6,370 nt of DNA, taken from positions 1-6,370 of the forward strand of contig JAEUMX010000080.1 in NCBI GenBank assembly GCA_016791285.1, read 5' to 3'. Made by a program: the position numbers and the translations under genes. Shown piece by piece: positions 6,283 to 6,370 of the stretch (position 1 is its first letter; each line of letters begins with the position of its first letter). The notes below the pieces were generated by a model, which ran no database searches, was not told where the DNA came from, and saw nothing but the letters and a program-made list of their open reading frames with translations. This DNA comes from Burkholderiales bacterium. GTDB taxonomy: Bacteria; Pseudomonadota; Gammaproteobacteria; Burkholderiales; JAEUMW01.

Positions 6283-6370
6283 ATCGATTCTCCTTTCACT
6301 TGAGCGGGACGCCCGTTGCGGGCCTTATATTGATCCGCCCATGCGTCCAGTTCAAGTCGGTCGAACGCGA
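6108..6370 (-). CDS. C-terminal part of a probable excisionase-like DNA-binding protein, overlapping the integrase start
   Basis: The minus-strand frame is open from the right edge to TAA at 6110-6108, showing 86 residues. It begins with FDRLELDAWADQYKARNGRP. The FDR-x-ELDAW pattern resembles the end of an AlpA/excisionase-type helix-turn-helix domain, whose core would lie off the window. The rest is a Ser/Thr-rich tail with SGTSTKAS and FARALQRLASKKPN. Small proteins with similar tails are, from memory, found just before integrases of this type. The last 175 bases overlap the integrase in another frame, and the integrase ribosome binding site lies inside this gene, which suggests translational coupling. 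The likely role is directing excision or controlling int. Because only part is visible and this relies on recalled motifs, the function is tentative. Reading it as a shadow of int is the main alternative, but the matching part at 6283-6370 is outside int. Confidence 0.62.
   Translation of the reverse strand, partial: AFDRLELDAWADQYKARNGRPAQVKGESIWDARGPRVSTNVAASGTSTKASTGGEFARALQRLASKKPNASSPGSQKGSGKQASTE

Overview
The window looks like GC-rich betaproteobacterial chromosome. The basis is protein resemblance judged by eye, not a database search: a membrane-anchored cytochrome c5-type N-terminus, an ActP/DUF485 acetate-symporter pair, a CBS/DUF294 protein and a tyrosine integrase all look like betaproteobacterial family members. 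Base composition and codon use (strong G/C third positions) fit.

Layout, left to right. Positions 1-239 (minus) hold the N-terminal part of a membrane-anchored c-type cytochrome, with a likely promoter at 288-316. A CCA-encoding tRNA-Arg(CCG) follows at 369-445. A two-CBS plus DUF294 nucleotidyltransferase-like regulatory protein lies at 554-2017. A 237-base intergenic stretch carries a -10-like promoter element, two small hairpins and a strong Shine-Dalgarno. Next are the DUF485 small subunit (2255-2581) and the ActP-like sodium/acetate symporter (2578-4485), which overlap by ATGA and end at a strong intrinsic terminator (4504-4541). A small two-helix membrane protein of unknown function (4588-4932) precedes tRNA-Phe(GAA) at 5059-5134.

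At the 3' end of tRNA-Phe the character of the window changes. A minus-strand tyrosine integrase (5200-6282) points at the tRNA. A second minus-strand frame, open to the right edge, overlaps the integrase start by 175 bases and resembles the C-terminal part of an excisionase-like DNA-binding protein. This is most simply the left end of an integrated mobile element (phage, ICE or genomic island) whose body lies beyond position 6370. Its cargo cannot be seen.

How the genes fit together: the DUF485/ActP pair should import acetate or a similar short carboxylate, and the adjacent CBS/DUF294 protein is a plausible nucleotide-sensing partner. Nothing here proves a new system. The points most worth a second look are the integrase/excisionase overlap, the His-x-x-Lys active-site variant in the integrase, and a roughly 60-residue Ala/Lys-rich helical insert in a predicted periplasmic loop of the symporter.
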